Origin: JBNRMR01 sp050942895 | GTDB taxonomy: Bacteria; Bacillota; Clostridia; Christensenellales; UBA1750 | Assembly (NCBI GenBank): GCA_050942895.1 | Contig: JBMNOE010000002.1 | Span: 62,001 to 126,000 of the forward strand | Length of the DNA: 64,000 bases | Reading direction: 5' to 3' | In this document: in pieces, positions 59,791-64,000 of the stretch | How the letters are laid out: the number at the start of each line of letters is the position of its first letter | Position numbering within the stretch: position 1 is the stretch's first letter | The notes under the pieces: generated by a model | Database searches by the model: none | What the model was told of the DNA's origin: nothing | Seen by the model: the letters and a program-made list of their open reading frames with translations, nothing else | Position numbers and translations under genes: made by a program

Positions 59791-60861
59791 ATGGAGCTGA
59801 TTTTTCTGGACAGCGGCTTTAATAATATCAGCGCACCCATAGATAATTACTCCTCTTTGCAATGGATAAGAAGATATAACCGCTGCGGACAGTTTTCGCT
59901 TGTCCTCTCCCCTTCAAATTACAATGAAGCAATGAGCGCCAGATATATATACAACAGTGCAGCCAATGAAACGGCTATTATAACCGGCAAGCATTATGAA
60001 TATGGCGGCAAGGAGAGCCTGCGGCTAACAGGCTACATGCTGGAGCACATGCTGTCATGGCGCACACCGGAGCAGGCGGAAGTGGTACAGGGCAGCCTTG
60101 AGCCCGAGATACGCAGAGTGGTGCAAAAATATGCCATAGCCGGCAGCAGGGCCATCAGCAAGCTGGAACTGGGGAGCCAGATCGGCGCTGCGGATGAGAT
60201 AAGCGATCAGATCTCAGGCAAGACCCTTGGCGACTGGCTTTACTCGGCCTTATCTCCGGCGGGTCTGTCCTACCGCATAGATTATGACTATGAAGGCGAC
60301 AGGCTGATATTTTCGCTATGGCAAGGCAAGGACAGAACCCAGGGCCAGAGCGTAAACTCCCCGGCAGTGTTTTCAAGCGAGTTTGAGAATATCATGGATA
60401 TCGCCTACTCGCAGGACGATAGTAATTACAAAAACTTTGCTTATGTAACCTGTGCAGCCGCCGATGGCAGCGTCCTTACCGTCAGCGTGGACAATGCGGC
60501 CACAGGCGAGGACAGGCGTGAAATGGCGCTTGCACCCAGCGGCATTGCCCTGAAGGATGAAGAAGGCAATCCTTTTTCACAGCAGCAATTGAGCGCTGTG
60601 CTCCGCCAAAAGGGCCTGGAGGCTCTGGAAAAAAGCAAGAGACTTGTGAAGGCGGAGGGTACAGTCGGCGACAATTCCTCCCTTATATATAGAAAGGGCT
60701 ACGATCTTGGGGATCTGTGCGATTTTGCTCTGCCACAGCGGGGCATCTTTTTCAGCGCGCGCTTGACGCAGATAACGGAGGTTTACGAGGGCGGCATTCT
60801 CAAAGTGATCCCTATGTTTGGGGATGATTATCTTTCACTGAAAGAACTTTTGAATCTTTAA
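59791..60861 (+). CDS. Tail-tip protein (ReqiPepy6 Gp37-like)
   Basis: A 356-aa protein of the siphovirus Gp37-like family (tail-associated, baseplate hub position). MELIFLDSGFNNISAPIDNY, SLQWIRRYNRCGQFSLVLSP (about 23-42) and the C-terminal YDLGDLCDFALPQRGIFFSA, ARLTQITEVYEGG are characteristic. ATG 59791 lies just after the Dit stop; a GTG two codons upstream overlaps that stop and may be used. Confidence 0.85.
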   Translation: MELIFLDSGFNNISAPIDNYSSLQWIRRYNRCGQFSLVLSPSNYNEAMSARYIYNSAANETAIITGKHYEYGGKESLRLTGYMLEHMLSWRTPEQAEVVQGSLEPEIRRVVQKYAIAGSRAISKLELGSQIGAADEISDQISGKTLGDWLYSALSPAGLSYRIDYDYEGDRLIFSLWQGKDRTQGQSVNSPAVFSSEFENIMDIAYSQDDSNYKNFAYVTCAAADGSVLTVSVDNAATGEDRREMALAPSGIALKDEEGNPFSQQQLSAVLRQKGLEALEKSKRLVKAEGTVGDNSSLIYRKGYDLGDLCDFALPQRGIFFSARLTQITEVYEGGILKVIPMFGDDYLSLKELLNL

Positions 60862-60897
60862 TTTTTTGTCTTAACACCGAAAAGGAGGAGTAGCGGA

Positions 60898-61788
60898 TTG
60901 TCACAGCAGAGTGGAATATTTGACAGCACATATGTGGTGGAGACGGCGGAGGGTTTTCCGCGGGGGGACAAGGCGGTGGACGCGGCGTTTTTGGCGCGGT
61001 CGAAGAAGCTGTACTTTAGGAACGGGGTTTTTCCGAACCCTTCAAGCAACTTTCAGGTGCTGGCGCACCAGGGCATGACGGTGCAGGTGCGGCCCGGCTC
61101 CTGCTTTGTGAACGGATACGAGGCATGGGACGACGAGATCGAGCAGATGCTGGCGCCGGTTTCGTCTCAGGCGCAGTCGGTGTTTGTGGCGCAAAGGCTC
61201 ACATTAAACCCGGCGGAGGACGCGAAGATTGAGAAGGCGCTTATCATCGGCAATGTTTCCACCCAGCCAACAAGGAACAGCGATGTGTACGAAATTTTTC
61301 TGGCGAGGATAGACATCCCCGCAAGCGCCACCGCCATCACCGACGACATGATCACCGACCTGCGGATGGACGGCACCGTCTGCGGGATCGTGTCAGGGGC
61401 GGTGCAGAGCGTGGACACAACCAGCCTTTCAAAGCAGTACCAAAGCTGGTTTGAAAGCGTTCAGTTTCATCTGGACGGGGATTCGGCGGGGGCCTTGGAG
61501 AACCAGATAGTCGGCATAACGGACTTGCAGTACGAGGCTGTGCAGGTGGCGCAGCAAAGCTGGCTGCCCGGCTCGGGCTATGTCACATACCCGTATTATG
61601 CGGAAATTCCGCTGCCGGGGGCGGATTCAACCATGATCCCCGATGTATATTTCGCGATGGCCGAGGCGTCGGGCGGCTCGCTTGCGCCGGTGGCGGTTTC
61701 CGGCGCCGGAACGGTTAGGATATATTCAACGGAAACTTTGCAGACTTTTACAATTCCCGTGATAAGGCTTAGGAAGGCGGTGGGTTAA
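60898..61788 (+). CDS. Phage tail/baseplate structural protein
   Basis: A 296-aa protein after the tail-tip gene, with FPRGDKAVDAAFLARSKKLY and QGMTVQVRPGSCFVNGYEAW, followed by DVYEIFLARIDIPASATAIT (about 127-146) and a C-terminal beta-domain. The N-terminal half resembles structural proteins that sit between hub and fibre in Clostridia prophages. TTG start with AAGGAGGAG 7 bp upstream. The receptor-binding role is inferred from position. Confidence 0.7.
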   Translation: MSQQSGIFDSTYVVETAEGFPRGDKAVDAAFLARSKKLYFRNGVFPNPSSNFQVLAHQGMTVQVRPGSCFVNGYEAWDDEIEQMLAPVSSQAQSVFVAQRLTLNPAEDAKIEKALIIGNVSTQPTRNSDVYEIFLARIDIPASATAITDDMITDLRMDGTVCGIVSGAVQSVDTTSLSKQYQSWFESVQFHLDGDSAGALENQIVGITDLQYEAVQVAQQSWLPGSGYVTYPYYAEIPLPGADSTMIPDVYFAMAEASGGSLAPVAVSGAGTVRIYSTETLQTFTIPVIRLRKAVG

Positions 61789-62484
61789 ATGGCGATTGGA
61801 AAGACCAACGCCGGCGGCGGCAGGCGCTACGAATTTGACGGCACGGCGCTGGCCGAGGATGTGGTTTTCGGCAAGACTTTTTTCAGCGATGACCCCATGG
61901 AAAAGCAGACGGGCACCCTTGCCGACCGGAGCGGGCAAAGCGTGACGGCGGCCTCGGCCGACCTTGCGAGCAGCCAGTACAGGCTTCAGGCCCCGGCGGC
62001 AGCGAAGTATTCCTCGGGTACGCGGCTGCAAAGATCATTCGCCAATGTCGCTTCGGATATCGGCCTGACGGCGGCGAAGCTGATGAGCGGCAACACGGTT
62101 TTGGGGATTGCGGGCACGGCCAAAGGCAGCATCTATATGGAATCGATAGCAAGCGCTCGTGTGTCGGTAACTTTATATCTTGGCTCAACCGCAAATATAA
62201 CCGTGAGCAATCTTACAAAAGAGCCCGTGGGAATCGTTGTGGGGCTGCGTAGTGACTATGGCTCTGGCGATAACGAGTCTTCCGCTGGTTGTGTGGCGGT
62301 CGCGATCAAGGAGAGCCTGAGCGTAGGCGGTAACCTTTCGTGGCAACATGGATCCAGTATAACGGCCACAGTTACTTCCAGCGACTGGACAAACAAAGGG
62401 GCGAAAATAGAATTTAAGAGCGCGGCGGCCGCGTTTAAAACTGCTTCACCCTTTCTGTGGGCATATGGGATATACCTGAACTGA
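61789..62484 (+). CDS. Phage tail fibre-like protein
   Basis: A 231-aa protein starting directly after the upstream stop. A short fibre-type repeat (AEDVVFGKTFFSDDPMEKQT, then GTLADRSG) is of the G-K-T-F-x-S kind seen in phage tail fibres and surface lectins. The C-terminal 100 residues are beta-rich (SVTLYLGSTANITVSNLTKE) and end in FLWAYGIYLN. It is probably the receptor-binding or fibre-tip protein. I saw no variable-repeat/template pair or reverse transcriptase that would make it a diversity-generating target. Confidence 0.7.
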   Translation: MAIGKTNAGGGRRYEFDGTALAEDVVFGKTFFSDDPMEKQTGTLADRSGQSVTAASADLASSQYRLQAPAAAKYSSGTRLQRSFANVASDIGLTAAKLMSGNTVLGIAGTAKGSIYMESIASARVSVTLYLGSTANITVSNLTKEPVGIVVGLRSDYGSGDNESSAGCVAVAIKESLSVGGNLSWQHGSSITATVTSSDWTNKGAKIEFKSAAAAFKTASPFLWAYGIYLN

Positions 62485-62498
62485 GCAAAGGAGTGCGT

Positions 62499-62753
62499 AT
62501 GAACAGAATTCTAATATATTATGACTCAAAAACGGGTGAAATTTTGGTGATCCGGCATTATGGCTCGGAGTTTCCCATCCCCGATGACGAGCAGGAGCAG
62601 GACTACGCCGACTACCCGGAGCTTAGAAACGGCGAGGGCATAGGCAGGCTGTTCCGGCACCTGACGCCCCAGGAGCAGGCGGGCCGCTGGAGCAAGGTGC
62701 GCGTTGACATGACCAAGCAGCCCCACGAAATCGTGTTTGAGGAGGGGATCTGA
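62499..62753 (+). CDS. Small phage protein of unknown function (84 aa)
   Basis: An 84-aa acidic protein (MNRILIYYDSKTGEILVIRH... DEQEQDYADYPELRNGEGIG) with AAAGGAG upstream. The position after the fibre gene and before the holin suggests a fibre chaperone or XkdX-type spacer protein, but no motif supports it. Its TGA overlaps the holin ATG (TGATG). Confidence 0.65.
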   Translation: MNRILIYYDSKTGEILVIRHYGSEFPIPDDEQEQDYADYPELRNGEGIGRLFRHLTPQEQAGRWSKVRVDMTKQPHEIVFEEGI

Positions 62754-63064
62754 TGGATTACACAAAGATCTTCGCGGCTATAATTACGTTTTTGGCGGCG
62801 GTGATATCAGGCTTGCTGATACCTTGGCTCCGCGGCAAAATCAGCAAAATTCAGTGGGGTCAGCTGGTGGAATGGACAAGGATTGCCGTTGCGGCAGCGG
62901 AACTTCTTTTTTTGGGAAGCGGCCGCGGCAATGAAAAAAGGGAGTATGTCATAAAGTGGCTGAAGGCAAAGGGGATTCATTTTGACGATGAAACCATCCG
63001 CGCGGTGTTGGAGGCCGCCGTGCTGGAAATAAAGGGTGAAAGCCTTGGTCCACAGAAAAATTAG
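62753..63064 (+). CDS. Phage holin, LLH family
   Basis: A 103-aa small membrane protein: one N-terminal transmembrane helix (about 4-26, FAAIITFLAAVISGLLIPWL), then a charged amphipathic region (EWTRIAVAAAELLF... GNEKREYVIKWLKAKGIHFD) typical of LLH-type holins. It would permeabilise the membrane for endolysin release. It is translationally coupled to the previous gene. Confidence 0.85.
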   Translation: MDYTKIFAAIITFLAAVISGLLIPWLRGKISKIQWGQLVEWTRIAVAAAELLFLGSGRGNEKREYVIKWLKAKGIHFDDETIRAVLEAAVLEIKGESLGPQKN

Positions 63065-63110
63065 CCGGCATACCCACGGCAAAAAAAACCATTTTAAAGG
63101 CATCCGCTTC

Positions 63111-63326
63111 ATGAAAAAAGTGTTGATCGGCTGCTTTTTTATTTTGCTGGTTTTTACGGCCGTGGCGCTTGCGGCCAATTTCAAGGGCATCGAAATATCA
63201 GACAGCCTGATATACAGCTTCTTCGGGGCCTTCGGCGTGGAAGCCCTGGTGTCGGCGGTCATCAAGATAAGCGAGGTAAAAGAAAATGTCAATGATAAAA
63301 GCAACGATTCAGATGTTGACGGATAA
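63111..63326 (+). CDS. Second small membrane protein (holin-like)
   Basis: A 71-aa protein with two hydrophobic segments (MKKVLIGCFFILLVFTAVAL, about 1-20; IYSFFGAFGVEALVSAVIK, about 34-52) and a charged tail. The first segment could be a signal anchor. A longer in-frame GTG start (63036) would add a basic N-terminus and overlap the holin. The RBS is weak (AAAGG at 12 bp). It overlaps the endolysin start by 40 bp. It may be an antiholin or spanin-like partner. Confidence 0.6.
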   Translation: MKKVLIGCFFILLVFTAVALAANFKGIEISDSLIYSFFGAFGVEALVSAVIKISEVKENVNDKSNDSDVDG

Positions 63327-64000
63327 CCGCACATACATCCAAAACCAGAAAATAAAGCCCGAATATGTGGTGGTTCATTCCACCGCCACCGGCACCGATA
63401 AGATCGAAAGGCTGTTTAAAAGCTGGAATAGAGATTCTGCGGCGAAATCATGCCACGGCATGGTGGATGATGTCCGGTTTATTCAAACACTCCCCTACGA
63501 CGTGCGCGGCTGGCATGTGGGCAGCAATGGCAATGGCCTGTCCGTGGGATTTGAAATATGCGAGCCGAAAAACATCGCCTATTCAAATGCATCCCATTCC
63601 AGGCTGGACACGCAAAAGTATGACCCCAATGACGGCGCAATTCGCGCGGATTTTTTAAAAAGATATATCAACGCCGTCTTTATGGCGGCGCATATGTGCC
63701 GGCAGACGGGTATAAAACCTGAAAAAGTGCTTTGCCATGCGGAAATGCATAAAATTGGCAAGGCGACAAACCACGCCGACGTCCAGCACTGGTTTGATGT
63801 TTTTGGTGAAGATTTCAAAATGGATTCTTTCAGGAAGGATGTCAAAACATTGCTTGCAACCGGCGGGCTGAATAAATCCATTGAAGGCGCAGCCCCTATC
63901 CCCGACGCTTCAAACATTCCCCAGTTTTTATACAAGATAAGGGTGCAAAAGAACGCTCTGCCCCTTAAGGTACACTCAGGGCCGGGGGCGCAGTTTCCGG
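63287..64000 (+). CDS. Endolysin: N-acetylmuramoyl-L-alanine amidase with SH3-type domain (3' end outside window)
   Basis: Peptidoglycan amidase of the Amidase_2/PGRP fold. The frame is open to the window end (238 codons). VVVHSTATGTD supplies the first zinc His (residue 31), GFEICEP the catalytic-region Glu90, and LCHAEMH with NHADVQHWF the second His (151) and Asp165. A linker and the start of an SH3b-like wall-binding domain follow (KIRVQKNALPLKVHSGPGAQ, about 217-236). ATG 63287 is chosen for GCGAGGTAA upstream. The position after the holins confirms the lysis role. The C-terminus is not visible. Confidence 0.9.

Larger units (their letters stand above)
47930..64000 (+). mobile_element. 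Siphovirus-type prophage or domesticated phage-like element (right end outside window)
   Basis: Contiguous phage gene set: repressor (minus), ArpU-like late regulator, terminase, portal, scaffold, capsid, connectors and minor capsid proteins, tail tube, two assembly-chaperone genes, tape measure, distal tail, tail-tip, fibres, holins, endolysin. All but the repressor read rightward with tight spacing. No integrase, excisionase, primase, helicase or other replication gene occurs between repressor and terminase, and no attachment-site repeat could be defined. Base composition is close to the host's, suggesting long residence. The left boundary is approximate; the 56-aa ORF may or may not belong to it. 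Confidence 0.85.

Noticed and set aside
61789..62484. Diversity-generating retroelement target in the fibre gene
   Set aside because: No reverse transcriptase, template repeat or adenine-biased variable repeat pair was found in the window.

Overview
The window looks like a chromosome segment of an endospore-forming, low-to-mid GC member of the Clostridia (Firmicutes), probably from a plant-fibre-rich gut. The lineage inference rests on two alpha/beta-type small acid-soluble spore proteins, a LonC-type protease, DarA-HolB-RicT gene order, DUF4364, DUF2232 and CD1247-type proteins, strong AGGAGG ribosome sites with frequent TTG starts, and sigma-A promoters with 17-bp spacers. No rRNA is present, so the genus cannot be named.

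Layout. 1-7.7 kb: 3' end of lon, an mgtE magnesium transporter behind a long attenuator-like leader, engB, tRNA-Leu, then a decayed stretch (GNAT acetyltransferase and sugar-binding-protein pseudogenes) ending in an aquaporin. 7.8-15.6 kb: GH78-type rhamnosidase, a phosphodiesterase of the alkaline-phosphatase fold, a frameshifted DUF1801 gene, and a MacB/FtsX-type ABC exporter pair. 15.8-26.1 kb: housekeeping, mostly on the minus strand (tRNA operon Arg-His-Gln; YfcE-type phosphoesterase, XTP pyrophosphatase, RNase PH; darA-holB-ricT; tRNA-Gln/Glu; thioesterase, EF-P, Xaa-Pro peptidase), with IclR and DUF4364 genes on the plus strand. 26.3-45.4 kb: carbohydrate and metabolic genes (rhaA, GH95-type glycosidase, Gfo/Idh oxidoreductase, PmoA-like protein, tandem class II aldolase) interleaved with a short alaS, thiN, SASP genes, pgsA, lonC, rplI and asnA. 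45.5-47.2 kb: a secreted or wall-anchored repeat protein with a transcribed leader of about 430 nt.

47.9-64.0 kb: a compact siphovirus-type prophage or domesticated phage-like particle locus that runs off the right edge. A divergently read Xre repressor with three matching operator palindromes is followed by an ArpU/DUF1492 late regulator and then directly by terminase, portal, scaffold, capsid, connectors and minor capsid proteins, tail tube, chaperones, a very short tape measure, distal tail, tail-tip and fibre proteins, holins and an amidase endolysin. No integrase or replication module lies between repressor and terminase, a layout reminiscent of PBSX or gene-transfer-agent-like elements, although the right end is unseen.

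How the genes work together. Rhamnosidase, rhamnose isomerase and a class II aldolase could form a dispersed deoxy-sugar catabolic route; no rhamnulokinase or intact sugar transporter is visible here. DarA (c-di-AMP sensing), HolB and RicT form a conserved housekeeping cluster. A three-copy intergenic element (stem-loop abutting a GGGYGGGYGGG-type tract) occurs both in the host part and inside the phage region.
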